From Salipiger sp. IMCC34102 (GTDB taxonomy: Bacteria; Pseudomonadota; Alphaproteobacteria; Rhodobacterales; Rhodobacteraceae), in assembly GCF_004145405.1 (NCBI RefSeq), contig NZ_SELQ01000003.1, positions 1 through 64,000 of the forward strand: a DNA stretch of 64,000 nucleotides, in the 5' to 3' direction. The notes beneath the pieces were generated by a model, which was given only the letters and a program-made list of their open reading frames with translations, was not told where the DNA came from and did no database searches. This document shows, piece by piece, positions 1 through 9,218 of this stretch. Every line of letters starts with the position of its first letter. Positions within the stretch are counted from its first letter, which is position 1. The position numbers were made by a program, and so were the translations under genes.

Positions 1-70
1 AACCCCGTTCGGTGATCTGCGCGACCGCGTCCCGCTTGAAATCGTCACTGTAAATGTTGCTGCCCATCAT
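1..70 (-). CDS. IS3-family transposase OrfA, N-terminal part (runs off window)
   Basis: Twenty-three codons are visible on the minus strand, starting ATG-ATG-GGC and reading MMGSNIYSDDFKRDAVAQIT before leaving the window. The YSDDFKRDAV segment is the usual opening of the helix-turn-helix OrfA of IS3-family elements, which binds the terminal repeats and is fused to OrfB by programmed frameshifting to make the transposase. A strong ribosome site (AAGGAGG) lies just upstream of the start. The rest of the element is outside the window, so intactness cannot be judged. Confidence 0.75.
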   Translation of the reverse strand, partial: MMGSNIYSDDFKRDAVAQITERG

Positions 71-126
71 GGCCTCCTTGCTTCAGATTTAGCTAAGAAG
101 GCGTCCACGATACACGGGGCTATTCA
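1..126 (-). mobile_element. Left end of an IS3-type insertion sequence
   Basis: The orfA start is preceded by about 50 bp ending in TGAATAGCCCCGTGTATCGT (minus strand), which begins with the TG dinucleotide typical of IS3-family termini. I therefore place the element boundary near position 126. The opposite terminal repeat and the target duplication are outside the window. The element abuts a second, decayed IS3 fragment that starts at 131, so this edge is a site of repeated insertion. Confidence 0.5.
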
Positions 127-130
127 GATA

Positions 131-289
131 ATGGAGCGATCAAGGTTCACGAAAAATCAGACTGTTGGGATACCGAAGGAACCGACAGCCGGCCTGCCGA
201 CGGCCGAAGTGTTTCGGAGGGATCAGTTCAGCAAGTCGGCGTGCTCCAACTACACGTGCGGTTTTTCGGTCGATACTGTCGGGCGATGA
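131..289 (+). pseudogene. Decayed IS3-family (IS407-like) orfA, 5' remnant
   Basis: A 52-codon reading frame begins MERSRFTKNQTVGIPKEPTA and continues GLPTAEVFRRDQFSK. The pattern ERSRFT-x2-Q-x2-G-I-x-KE-x3-GLPTAEV-x-R is the conserved start of IS407-group OrfA. Several positions are substituted, similarity is lost after about residue 37, and a stop follows. It is a degenerate fragment with no transposase function. Positions 290-558 downstream hold no gene I can support; the antisense frames there are high-GC artefacts. Confidence 0.6.
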
Positions 290-558
290 CCGTGAACCGG
301 ATGTCGCGATCCCATGTTCGGAGAATTGGCGGCGCGCCGGGCGCAATACCTTCCCAAAAAGGGTCCGCCCAGACCGCCGCTTCCGATGTGTACGCTGGAC
401 GTGAAGTCGCGTCCTGGGGCGGGGTGGCGACAGCCTTTGATTCGCGGTACACCGTTCTTTCGAGGCGCGCTCCTGCGGCGACGAACGAGTAGAGGGTTTT
501 GGATTGCGGCGCTTTGATAAACTATGTTGATACGCGTTCTCCACGGAAAGACGTTCAT

Positions 559-1797
559 GTGAATTCGACCCTGACCCGCTTGCCGCATATCGCAGGCACG
601 ACAACCCACGACGCGCGGCACCGGAATCTGGCGGCCGTTTTCGAGGCCATACGCGATCAGGCCGGGCGGTCGCGCAAGGAAATCGGCAAGGACATGCCGT
701 TCAGCCTGCAGACGATGACCAACATCGTGACCGAGCTGCTGGACATGGGGCTGGTGACGGAGGTGGATCGAGCGTCGGCACGCGCGCGGGGCAATCCGCA
801 TCGCGGACTGTCGATCGTCGCGGACCGCGGTTTCGCCGTGGGTGTCCAGTTTCGCTGGAACGCCTGCATCCTGTCGCTGGTAGATCTTTCGCTGACCGAG
901 GTCGACCGAACCATCGTCCCGATCACCACGCTTGAGCGGGACGCCGACGGCTATGTCGAGAGCCTGCTTGCCGCGATCGGGGCGTTCCTGGAGAAGCACC
1001 AGGCGCGGGATATCTGGGGGATCGGGCTTTCGGGGCCGATCCCGCTGGAAGTGCCGAACATTCCGCAGCACGCGCGGTCCCTGATAGCGACCGCCGGGGG
1101 GCGGTGGTTCAATTCCTTCTTCGCGCGTCAGAGTGCCGAGGCGCTTCGGGACCGGATTGCGAGGCAATTCCGCTGTCCGGTTAGCCTGTTGAACAACCCT
1201 CAATCGGCGGGATTGGCAGAGGCAATGCGGCAGTCCACCCAAGCGCGCTTTGCCTATGTACAGCTTGGCCTCGGGCTGGGGGCCTCGGTCGTGAGCGGAC
1301 GTTCGGTCAGCCAGGATATCTGGCGCCACGGGGGCGAGCTAGGCCACGTGCTCTACGATGGGCAGACGCTCAGCACGATCCTGTCCGCCTCGGGGTTGCG
1401 CGAGTCGCTGGCGCTCGACGTCGAGCAGGGCGAGCTGGAGCTTGAACTGGGTCAGCTTCTGGACCAGCAGCCGGACCGGTTCGATCCCTGGCTGGCGGAG
1501 GCTGCGCCGATCCTCAAGTTCCTGGTGAACTTCGTGGAAGCGGCGATATGGCCGGACGGTATCGCCTTGGGCGGGTTCATTCCCAAACCCCTGTTGGATC
1601 TTCTGATCGCGCGGTCGCTGCCACTGTCCGATTCCGTGGTGATGCGAGAAGGTGACCCGCGGCGGAGCATGTCGCGTCTGTTTTCTGCCGGGGACGGGGC
1701 CGACGCCATTCCCTACGGCGCCGCCGTCAGCGTCTTGAGCTACCGCGCAAACCAGGCTTTTCCCGAACTGATCGCCCGTCGCAGAAGCGCTGCCTGA
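559..1797 (+). CDS. ROK-family transcriptional repressor
   Basis: This is a 413-residue regulator: an N-terminal winged helix-turn-helix (about residues 20-80, with RKEIGKDMPFSLQTMTNIV as recognition region) joined to a ROK sugar-kinase-like domain that senses a sugar ligand. The GGELGH motif of the ROK fold is present, but the Cys cluster that binds zinc in NagC/Mlc-type members is missing. The start chosen is GTG 559 with GGAAAG upstream; an in-frame TTG at 499 is an alternative. It sits immediately upstream of, and codirectional with, the ABC importer, sulfatase and GH3 genes, so it probably represses them until the imported sugar is present. The ligand cannot be read from sequence. Confidence 0.88.
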   Translation: MNSTLTRLPHIAGTTTHDARHRNLAAVFEAIRDQAGRSRKEIGKDMPFSLQTMTNIVTELLDMGLVTEVDRASARARGNPHRGLSIVADRGFAVGVQFRWNACILSLVDLSLTEVDRTIVPITTLERDADGYVESLLAAIGAFLEKHQARDIWGIGLSGPIPLEVPNIPQHARSLIATAGGRWFNSFFARQSAEALRDRIARQFRCPVSLLNNPQSAGLAEAMRQSTQARFAYVQLGLGLGASVVSGRSVSQDIWRHGGELGHVLYDGQTLSTILSASGLRESLALDVEQGELELELGQLLDQQPDRFDPWLAEAAPILKFLVNFVEAAIWPDGIALGGFIPKPLLDLLIARSLPLSDSVVMREGDPRRSMSRLFSAGDGADAIPYGAAVSVLSYRANQAFPELIARRRSAA

Positions 1798-1815
1798 CGC
1801 GGGGCATAAAAATTG

Positions 1816-1844
1816 TTGACCAAAAATTCTCGCCTGCCTACGAT
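1816..1844 (+). promoter_or_regulatory. Probable sigma-70 promoter of the importer/sulfatase operon
   Basis: TTGACC (1816-1821) and TACGAT (1839-1844) are separated by exactly 17 bp, in the 85-bp gap between the ROK gene and the binding-protein gene. Two direct copies of AAAAATT (1808-1814 and 1822-1828) flank and overlap the -35 box, a plausible place for the neighbouring ROK repressor to bind. Promoter inferred by consensus only. Confidence 0.55.
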
Positions 1845-1882
1845 CAAGAAACTTTATCACTGATCGGTGGGAGGAGACAGCC

Positions 1883-3442
1883 GTGACCCAGATTTGCAAG
1901 AAGGGCCCCCGGTTCGGGGTTGCCAGCAGACGTTCCATTTTGAAAAGCGGGGCCGCCATCCTGAGTGCCGCAGTTCTGGCCACGACCTCCGTGCAGGCGC
2001 AGGAGGGGACCCCCAAGGACGGCGGCACGCTTCGGATCGCCCAGACGGCGGACATCCAACCCAACAACATCCTGGCGGGCCGCGGCGGCAACAACCCCTT
2101 CCGTCACAACGTGTTCGATTCCCTGACCGTGCTCGATTCCGAGACCGGCCAGCCCCGGGGGGTCCTGGCGACGGACTGGTCCAGCAGCGACGACGGCCTG
2201 ACCTTCACCGTCCAGATCCGCGACGACGTGACCTTCCACAGCGGACGTCCGATGACGGCCGAGGACGTGGTCTACACCCTCGAACAGGTCGCCGTTCCGA
2301 CGAACTCGTCCCAGATGAAGCCGCTGGTCGACGAATGGATCTCGATCGAGGCGACGGGCGATTACGAGGTCACGATCACCTCGGAGACGCCGATCGCGCC
2401 GCGGGTCTTCGACGTCTTCCAGCTTGCGGTGATCGTCGACCGCGAGACCTTCGGCGGGTTGCAGGATGGCAGCGAGGTCATCGGCACCGGTCCGTTCGAA
2501 TTCGACAGCTGGTCGCCCGGTGCCTCCGTCAGGATGACGCGCAACGAGGACTACTGGGACGATCCGGCCCATCTCGAGGCCGTCGAAATCAACGTCATCA
2601 ACGATTCCACCGCGATGGCGAACGCCTTGCGCGGGCGCGTCGACATGGTGCTGGACCTGACCCCGCGCGATCAGGTGATGTTCCAGGGCGATCCCAACAT
2701 CGAGATCTTCAACAGCCCCGGCGGCCAATTCTTCCCCCTCGGCATCGACGTCACGGCGGAGCCCTTCGACAACAAGGCGCTGCGCCAGGCGATCGGTTAT
2801 GCCATCGACCGCGAGCGGATCATCGACCAGGTGATGAGCGGCGCAGGGGAGGCGGCCAGCGTCTGGTGGCGGTCGAACGAAACCGGTTCCACCGACGAGA
2901 TCAACAGCTACTACAGCTACGATCCCGACCGCGCACGCGCCCTGATCGCCGAAGCCGGGGCCGAGGGGACCACGGTCCCGATCAACGTGATCGGCTACGG
3001 CTCTGTCCCCGCGATCTACGAGATCGTGCAGAACAACCTGCGCGACGTGGGTCTGGTGCCGCAGGGCCAGATCCTTGAGACGGCGGCCTTCGACCAGCGC
3101 CAGACCGCCGGCGACCTGGGGGCGAGCTTCATGCAGATCCACGGGCTTCAGGGCTTCTCGGCGGCGACGCTCGTCGATGCGCTGCCCGCGCTGCGCACCA
3201 ACAACCCCTCGAAGTTCGATCCGCCCCGCTATGAAGAGCTGAAACTGGCGCTGCAATCCGCGCAAGGCGAAGAGGCCTATGCCGCGGCCCTGCAGGAGTT
3301 GGCGAACTTCATGCTGGACGAGGCCTTCAGCCACGTCCTGATCAAGGCGCAGCCGATCGGGGCCAAGCGCGTCGAAGTCCAGGACCTGGAGTTCGACAAC
3401 ACGGGCTTTCTGCATCTGGCCGATACCTGGCTCGACGACTGA
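1883..3442 (+). CDS. ABC transporter substrate-binding protein, family 5 (DppA/OppA type)
   Basis: This 519-residue periplasmic receptor delivers solute to the permeases encoded next. The N-terminus carries a twin-arginine-like signal (SRRSILKSGA, residues 15-24) followed by a hydrophobic stretch and a VQAQE cleavage region, so export in the folded state via Tat is likely. The body matches family 5 binding proteins (WSSSDDGLTFTVQIRDDVTF, then GTGPFEFDSW). GTG 1883 is chosen because GAGGAG lies directly upstream. Although the family is named for peptides, members next to glycosidases and sulfatases commonly bind oligosaccharides; that is the likely role here. Its stop overlaps the permease start (TGATG). 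Confidence 0.9.
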   Translation: MTQICKKGPRFGVASRRSILKSGAAILSAAVLATTSVQAQEGTPKDGGTLRIAQTADIQPNNILAGRGGNNPFRHNVFDSLTVLDSETGQPRGVLATDWSSSDDGLTFTVQIRDDVTFHSGRPMTAEDVVYTLEQVAVPTNSSQMKPLVDEWISIEATGDYEVTITSETPIAPRVFDVFQLAVIVDRETFGGLQDGSEVIGTGPFEFDSWSPGASVRMTRNEDYWDDPAHLEAVEINVINDSTAMANALRGRVDMVLDLTPRDQVMFQGDPNIEIFNSPGGQFFPLGIDVTAEPFDNKALRQAIGYAIDRERIIDQVMSGAGEAASVWWRSNETGSTDEINSYYSYDPDRARALIAEAGAEGTTVPINVIGYGSVPAIYEIVQNNLRDVGLVPQGQILETAAFDQRQTAGDLGASFMQIHGLQGFSAATLVDALPALRTNNPSKFDPPRYEELKLALQSAQGEEAYAAALQELANFMLDEAFSHVLIKAQPIGAKRVEVQDLEFDNTGFLHLADTWLDD

Positions 3443-4389
3443 TGCTGACCTTTCTGGCAAGGCGCCTGCCGTCGGTGGCGCTTATGCTGGTCGTGACCGC
3501 GCTGATCGCCTTCCTCCTGCCCCGGCTGGGGGGAGGCGATCCGGCGCAGGTCGTGGCCGGACCCGATGCGACCCTGGCGCAGGTGGAGGCCGTGCGTGAG
3601 CAGCTGGGCCTCGACCGGCCGGTCCTCGTGCAGTTCGGCGACTGGGCCGGGCGGATCGTGACGGGGGATTTCGGTACCTCGCTGATCTCCAATCGGCCCG
3701 TCGCCCAGCTTATCGCGAGCCGGCTCAGCAGCACGATGGAACTGGCGATTGCGGCGACGCTCCTGATGATCGTGATGGGACTGGGACTCGGCATCCTCGC
3801 CGGATCGGTCCGCAAGGGCGGCAGCCGGGCCGCGATCGACGGGACGCTCAGCGTCCTGCTGGCGACACCGCCCCACGTGACGGGTCTGATCCTCATCCTG
3901 ATCCTCGGCATCTCCTGGCGGCTGCTGCCGATCAGCGGCGAAGTGTCGGTGTTCGACGATCCGGTGACCGGCCTGACCTACCTGATCCTGCCGGCCTTCG
4001 CGCTGGCTCTGCCGCAGGCCGCGATGATCGCCCGCCTGATCCAGGCCCGCATGTCGCAGGTGCGCGAGGAGGATTTCGTCGATCTGGCGAAGGCGAAGGG
4101 CGTACCTCCGCGCCGGATCGCGATCAGTCACGTGCTGCGCAATTCCCTCGGCACCGCCGTGATCGTCACCGGCGTCCGCGTGGGCGAGATCCTGGCCGGT
4201 GCGGTCGTGATCGAGGCGATCTTCGCCCGGCAGGGCCTGGGGACGCTCGCCGTCAGCGCGATCCAGTCCCGCGACTACGAGGTCGTCCAGATCATTGTGC
4301 TCTTTGCCGTGGTGATCGCGGTGGTCGTCCATTTCCTGTCCGAGATCCTGCTGGCCGCCCTCGACCCACGCATCCGATTGGACAGCTGA
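3442..4389 (+). CDS. ABC transporter permease, DppB type
   Basis: A 315-residue inner-membrane permease with an N-terminal membrane helix (residues 7-27), the GDFGTSL segment typical of DppB/OppB, and about five further hydrophobic helices. The cytoplasmic EAA-like loop, which docks onto the ATPase, is DLAKAKGVPPRRIAISHVLRN. The gene overlaps the binding-protein stop by one base and the next permease by one base, so the three are translationally coupled. Together with the DppC-type partner it forms the channel of the importer. Confidence 0.92.
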   Translation: MLTFLARRLPSVALMLVVTALIAFLLPRLGGGDPAQVVAGPDATLAQVEAVREQLGLDRPVLVQFGDWAGRIVTGDFGTSLISNRPVAQLIASRLSSTMELAIAATLLMIVMGLGLGILAGSVRKGGSRAAIDGTLSVLLATPPHVTGLILILILGISWRLLPISGEVSVFDDPVTGLTYLILPAFALALPQAAMIARLIQARMSQVREEDFVDLAKAKGVPPRRIAISHVLRNSLGTAVIVTGVRVGEILAGAVVIEAIFARQGLGTLAVSAIQSRDYEVVQIIVLFAVVIAVVVHFLSEILLAALDPRIRLDS

Positions 4390-5264
4390 TGACGATCCAG
4401 GACACCGACATCCCCCGCCGCCGCGCATTCCTGAGCGAGGGCCTCCGCCGCTACCTCGCGGCCTTCAGGACGCCGCGCGGCCTGATCGGGGGCGGGCTGC
4501 TGGCGATCATGTGCCTCGCCGCGCTGCTGGCGCCGGTCGTGTTTCCAGGCGCGGTCGACGCGCAGTCGCGCGACAGCTTCCTCGGCCCCTCCCTGACGCA
4601 TCCCTTCGGGACCGACGAGCTGGGCCGCGACATCTTCATCCGGTGCATCTACGCGTTGCGCATCTCGATCAGCCTGGTGATCGTCGCGGTGCCCATCGCC
4701 ATGGTGATCGGCACGCTGATGGGGCTGGCCGGGGCGATCTCGCCCGCGCTCGGGGATGCGTTCCAGCGATTGTTCGACATCATCCTGGGCTTTCCCAGCC
4801 TGATCCTGGGGATCTGCATCGTCGTGGCGATCGGGCCGGGCTGGATCGCGCTGGCGGTGACGATCGCGATCTTCTCGTTGCCGCAGTTCGGGCGGCTGGC
4901 CCGCGGCGCGCTTCTGACCGAGGAGGGGCGCGAATACGTCCTCGCGGCCCGCGTGCTGGGAGTCGGCAAACGCAAGATCATGACGCGCCACATTCTGCCT
5001 AACGCGATGGATCCGATCCTGGTGCAGGCGTCGCTGGCGATGATCGGCGGCATCTTCGCGGAGGCGGCCCTGTCGATCGTGGGACTCGGCATCCAGCCCC
5101 CCACGCCATCGCTGGGGACCTTGCTGAACGTGGGCATTCGCTACGTCTACGTGCAGCCGATGTATACCGCGGGACCGATCATCCTGCTTTTGCTGCTGGC
5201 GCTGGCCTTCAACCTGATCTCCGACGCGCTCAACGCCGCCGTGATGAAGACGAGGAACGATTGA
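4389..5264 (+). CDS. ABC transporter permease, DppC type
   Basis: A 291-residue permease with a cytoplasmic N-terminal region, a first helix near residues 35-55, the HPFGTDELGRDIF segment characteristic of DppC/OppC, and the EAA-like loop around VLAARVLGVGKRKIMTRHILPN. It pairs with the preceding DppB-type subunit. It starts inside the preceding stop (TGATG) and ends inside the start of the ATPase gene (TGATG), giving an uninterrupted translationally coupled cassette. Confidence 0.92.
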   Translation: MTIQDTDIPRRRAFLSEGLRRYLAAFRTPRGLIGGGLLAIMCLAALLAPVVFPGAVDAQSRDSFLGPSLTHPFGTDELGRDIFIRCIYALRISISLVIVAVPIAMVIGTLMGLAGAISPALGDAFQRLFDIILGFPSLILGICIVVAIGPGWIALAVTIAIFSLPQFGRLARGALLTEEGREYVLAARVLGVGKRKIMTRHILPNAMDPILVQASLAMIGGIFAEAALSIVGLGIQPPTPSLGTLLNVGIRYVYVQPMYTAGPIILLLLLALAFNLISDALNAAVMKTRND

Positions 5265-7333
5265 TGACCGACGCACCCATGCTCGAGGTGAACGATCTCG
5301 CCGTCCAGTTCGATTTCGGCGGCGTGGCGATCCAGGCGCTGCACGACGTCTCCTTCAGCGTCGGCAAGGGGCGCATCCTGGGGATCGTGGGCGAATCCGG
5401 GTCGGGCAAGTCCCTGACGGCGAAATCCATCATGGGGATGCTGCCCGAGGCGGGACGGGTCTCGAACGGATCGATCCGGCTGGACGGGCGCGACCTGGTC
5501 GAGGTGCCCGAGACGGAGCTGCGGCAGATGCGCGGTCGCGATCTGGCCATGGTGTTCCAGGATCCGCAGGCAGCGCTGAACCCGGTCAAGACCATCGGCT
5601 GGCAGATCGTCGAGGCGCTGGTCGTCCACGGCATGCCGAAGGCCAAGGCCCGCGCCCGCGCGCTGGAGCTGTTGCGCCAAGTCGGCATCCCGGACCCCGA
5701 AACGCGCATCGACGAGTTTCCGCACCAGTTCTCGGGCGGGATGCGGCAGCGGGCGGTGATCGCCATCGCGATCGCCAATTCCTCGCCGCTGATCATCGCG
5801 GACGAGCCGACAACGGCGCTCGACGTGACGATCCAGGCGCAGGTTTTGCGGCTTCTGGCGAAACTGCGGGCGGACCTGGGCGTCACCGTGATCTTGATCA
5901 CCCACGACATGGGCGTGGTCGCCGAACTCTGCGACGACGTGGTCGTCATGTACGGGGGGCGCGTGGTGGAGCGCGGCACGGTCGAGGCGATCTTCGACGC
6001 GCCGCAGCACCCTTATACGCGCGCGCTTTTGGCCTCGATGCCGCGGATCGAGGGGGCGCGCGGGCGCGAGCTGGCGGCGATCCCGGGGTCGACGCCGGAT
6101 CTGTCGCGACTGCCGTCGGGCTGCGCCTACCACCCGCGCTGCGCGCTGGCCGAGGACATGTGCGCGCGCAAGGTGCCTCCGCTGGAGCCGATCCCCGAGC
6201 GCCCCGAGAACACCTCCGCCTGCCTGGTGGCGCAGCGTGACGGACGTTTGCCGCCGGAGGGGGAGGGGGCCTCCGCGGCCTCTGCCCGGCCAGACCGGCC
6301 GGAGACCGAGGCCGCCCCGATCTTGCAGGTCGAGGACCTGCGGGTGGATTTCGGCTCGAAACGCCGGTTCTTCAGCAGAACCGCGCCGTTCTACGCCGTG
6401 GACGGGGTCAGCCTGACCGTCCGTCCTGGCGAAACCGTGGGTTTGGTCGGTGAATCGGGCTGCGGCAAGACCACGGTGTCGCGCGCCATCGTCGGGGTGA
6501 ACCCGATCGCTTCGGGGCGGGTGTCGGTCGACGGTCGGGACGTGACCTCTTTCGACGGGCCGGCCACGGCGCTGGTGCGCGACCAGGTGCAATACGTCTT
6601 CCAGGATCCCTATGCCTCTCTCAATCCGCGGCTGACGATCCGCCAGATCCTCAACGAGGCGTTGGAACGCCGCCGCCTGTCCGCGGAGGCGCGCGAAGAG
6701 GAATGCGCGCGGTTGATGAAACTCGTGGGACTCGATCGCCATTACCTCGACCGTTATCCCAAGGCGTTCTCGGGTGGGCAGCGCCAGCGTATCGGGATCG
6801 CCCGCGCGCTGGCGGTGCAGCCGAAGGTGCTGATCTGCGACGAGCCGGTCTCGGCGCTGGACGTGTCGATCCAGGCGCAGGTCATCAACATCTTGGCGGA
6901 CCTGCGCGACCGGCTGGGGCTTGCGGTCCTGTTCATCGCGCACGACCTTGCGGTGGTCCGGCACCTGTCGGACCGGGTCGCGGTGATGTACCTGGGTCGG
7001 ATCGTCGAGGAAGGTCCCGCCGAAGAGATCTACGCGGCGCCCCGGCATCCCTATACCGCGGTCTTGATGGCCTCGACCCCGAAGCCCGTTCCGCAGCCGG
7101 GTGCGATGGCCTCCAAGACGATCCTGGAGGGCGATCCGCCCGATCCGCGCAATCCGCCCTCGGGCTGCCGGTTCAGGACCCGATGCCCGATCGGACCCCT
7201 GGTGCATCCCGACCGCACCATCTGCGAACGCGAGGATCCGGCGCTGTCGGGAGACAGATCGCACAAGGCCGCCTGTCACTTCCCGCAGGACACCACGCAG
7301 ACGACCGAAATGCGCGAAAGGATGCCGTCATGA
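5264..7333 (+). CDS. Fused double ATPase of the Dpp/Opp-type importer (DppD-DppF fusion)
   Basis: One polypeptide of 689 residues contains both nucleotide-binding domains usually encoded as DppD and DppF. Domain 1 has Walker A GESGSGKS (residues 43-50), signature FSGGMRQR and Walker [13 protein letters not shown]. Domain 2 has Walker A GESGCGKT (about 396-403), signature FSGGQRQR and Walker [13 protein letters not shown]. Each domain ends in the oligopeptide-transporter C-terminal region with Cys-rich CAYHPRC and CRFRTRCP segments, which can hold an Fe-S cluster in this family. The start is ATG 5264 in the permease stop; TTG 5261 is an alternative. The 3' end overlaps the sulfatase start (ATGA). 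Confidence 0.92.
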   Translation: MTDAPMLEVNDLAVQFDFGGVAIQALHDVSFSVGKGRILGIVGESGSGKSLTAKSIMGMLPEAGRVSNGSIRLDGRDLVEVPETELRQMRGRDLAMVFQDPQAALNPVKTIGWQIVEALVVHGMPKAKARARALELLRQVGIPDPETRIDEFPHQFSGGMRQRAVIAIAIANSSPLIIADEPTTALDVTIQAQVLRLLAKLRADLGVTVILITHDMGVVAELCDDVVVMYGGRVVERGTVEAIFDAPQHPYTRALLASMPRIEGARGRELAAIPGSTPDLSRLPSGCAYHPRCALAEDMCARKVPPLEPIPERPENTSACLVAQRDGRLPPEGEGASAASARPDRPETEAAPILQVEDLRVDFGSKRRFFSRTAPFYAVDGVSLTVRPGETVGLVGESGCGKTTVSRAIVGVNPIASGRVSVDGRDVTSFDGPATALVRDQVQYVFQDPYASLNPRLTIRQILNEALERRRLSAEAREEECARLMKLVGLDRHYLDRYPKAFSGGQRQRIGIARALAVQPKVLICDEPVSALDVSIQAQVINILADLRDRLGLAVLFIAHDLAVVRHLSDRVAVMYLGRIVEEGPAEEIYAAPRHPYTAVLMASTPKPVPQPGAMASKTILEGDPPDPRNPPSGCRFRTRCPIGPLVHPDRTICEREDPALSGDRSHKAACHFPQDTTQTTEMRERMPS

Positions 7334-9171
7334 GCCGCACCCTCCCCAACATCCTGTGCCTCGTCAGCGAGGATTGCCCGCCCTGGTCGGGACCCTACGG
7401 CGATCCGCTGGCCCGCACGCCGCACCTCGACCGGCTGGCGGCCGAGGGGGTGACCTATGAGGCCGCGTGCTGCACCTCTCCGGTCTGCGCGCCCTCGCGG
7501 TTCGCGATCCTGACGGGCCGTCACGCGGAAAGCGCGCCGCCCGCGCAGCAGATGACCGGCTTCGGGCCGACACCGCCGGGCATTCACACGACGCCGCAGG
7601 TGTTGCGCGACGCGGGGTACTACTGCACCAACTCTGAGAAGACGCATTACAACTGCGATCTGGACCCCGAGACCCTGTGGGACGAGACCAGCGCAACCGC
7701 CCATTGGCGCAACCGGCCCGAGGGCGCGCCCTTCTACGCGATCTTCAACACCATGGTGACCCACGAATCCTGCGTCTTCGAGCCCAAGCCCGGCCCCGTC
7801 GGCCCCGGTGACGTGACCGTTCCGCCCTATCTGCCCGACACCCAAGGCATCCGTCAGGCAAAGGCCAGCTACTACAACGAGATGGAACGGATGGACGCCT
7901 TCATGGGCGCGCGGTTGGCGGAGCTGGAGGAGGACGGCCTCTCCGACGACACGATCGTGTTATATTACTCGGACCACGGGTCGCCTTTGCCGCGCTCGAA
8001 GCGGTTCTGCTACGACGAAGGCCTGCGGGTGCCGCTGATCGTGCGGGTCCCGCCGAAGTGGCGGCATCTGTTGCCGCTGGACCCCGGCAGCCGGCAGGCG
8101 GGGCCGGTGTCCCTCGTGGATCTGTTCCCGAGCCTGGCCGCCGTCGCGGGGGGCGCGGCGCCGGAGGGGTTGCACGGCGTCCCGTTCCTTGGCCCGGACC
8201 GCAGGGGGCGGGATTTCGCCTTCTCGGGGCGGGACCGGATGGACGAGCATTACGACATGACCCGCACCCTGCGCGGGCCGCGCTTCCGCTATATCCGCAA
8301 CTACGCGCCCCACCGGATCTGGGGGCAGCACTACGCCTTCGCCTGGCTGGGGCAGGCCTATCAGGACGCGGAGCGCGCGCACCTGGAAGGGCGGCTCGAT
8401 CCCGTTCAGGACCGGTTCTGGCAGCGCAAGCCCGCCGAAGAGCTTTACGACATGGCAGAGGATCCCGATGCGATCCACAACCTCGCGGACGATCCCGCCC
8501 ATGCCGACACCCTGCGAAAGATGCGCGCCGCCCTCGATGCGCAAATGGTGGCGATCCACGATTGCGGGTTCATCCCCGAAGGCAGCGCGGCGCAGGACTG
8601 GACGCCCAGCCGCGACGCGAAGGTCTATCCGCTGACGGAGGTCATGGCGCTTGCAGCCCGCGCGATCAGGCGCGATCCGGCCGAGGCCGAAGGGTTCATG
8701 GCGGCCCTGGATCACGCGTCCCCGGTGATGCGGTTCTGGGCAGCGCAGGGGCTTTTGATGCTGGCGGTCGAGGGGCACGCGCTGCCCCGTGGGCTGGCCG
8801 ATCGCATGGCGCGGGAGGCCGATCCTTGCGTCCGCGTGCCCTTGGCCGAGGCGCTGGGACATGCCGGCGACGCCCCGGCCCAGGTGACGTATCTGACGAA
8901 GCTCGCGGGCGGGGAGGGCCACCCGCGTCTGCGGTTGCAGGCGCTCGACGCCCTGCACTGGCTGCCCCTGATGCCCGAGGTATCGCTGCCGGTCGTGGCC
9001 GGACTGGCCGAGGATACGGACGAATACCTGCGCGGTTCCGCGGGCTACTTGAAACTGCGGCTGGAAGGGACCTACGATCCGTCGTCCACCGTGTTCCGCT
9101 TCGATCTGTTCAAGCCCACGGGCCATGCCGGAACCAAGGGGCCGGCCGACAGCGATGCCGCAACGGGCTGA
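7330..9171 (+). CDS. Cys-type sulfatase (S1 family) with C-terminal HEAT-like region, no signal peptide
   Basis: A 613-residue sulfatase. The activation motif is C53-A-P-S-R in SPVCAPSRFAILTGR; the cysteine is converted to formylglycine. Metal-binding acidic residues lie at ED (14-15) and in YYSDHG. The overall pattern (VSEDCPPW, then TPHLDRLAAEG, then NSEKTHYNCD) resembles N-sulfoglucosamine sulfohydrolase-like S1 subfamilies. The last ~170 residues form HEAT-like alpha repeats. There is no signal peptide, so it should act in the cytoplasm on imported sulfated sugars. ATG 7330 overlaps the ATPase stop. The exact sulfate ester or sulfamate substrate is not determinable here. Confidence 0.88.
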   Translation: MSRTLPNILCLVSEDCPPWSGPYGDPLARTPHLDRLAAEGVTYEAACCTSPVCAPSRFAILTGRHAESAPPAQQMTGFGPTPPGIHTTPQVLRDAGYYCTNSEKTHYNCDLDPETLWDETSATAHWRNRPEGAPFYAIFNTMVTHESCVFEPKPGPVGPGDVTVPPYLPDTQGIRQAKASYYNEMERMDAFMGARLAELEEDGLSDDTIVLYYSDHGSPLPRSKRFCYDEGLRVPLIVRVPPKWRHLLPLDPGSRQAGPVSLVDLFPSLAAVAGGAAPEGLHGVPFLGPDRRGRDFAFSGRDRMDEHYDMTRTLRGPRFRYIRNYAPHRIWGQHYAFAWLGQAYQDAERAHLEGRLDPVQDRFWQRKPAEELYDMAEDPDAIHNLADDPAHADTLRKMRAALDAQMVAIHDCGFIPEGSAAQDWTPSRDAKVYPLTEVMALAARAIRRDPAEAEGFMAALDHASPVMRFWAAQGLLMLAVEGHALPRGLADRMAREADPCVRVPLAEALGHAGDAPAQVTYLTKLAGGEGHPRLRLQALDALHWLPLMPEVSLPVVAGLAEDTDEYLRGSAGYLKLRLEGTYDPSSTVFRFDLFKPTGHAGTKGPADSDAATG

Positions 9172-9218
9172 TGACCGGCCACGTGCACCACCCTGCGGCT
9201 ACGAAAGGACGCAATTTC

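Noticed and set aside
250-1329. Long minus-strand frame opposite the ROK gene
   Set aside because: High-GC shadow; Arg/Pro-rich translation with no motifs and fully overlapped by a well-supported gene.
1844-3460. 538-codon antisense frame opposite the binding-protein gene
   Set aside because: Composition is typical of a third-position GC shadow; the sense frame carries signal peptide and family motifs.
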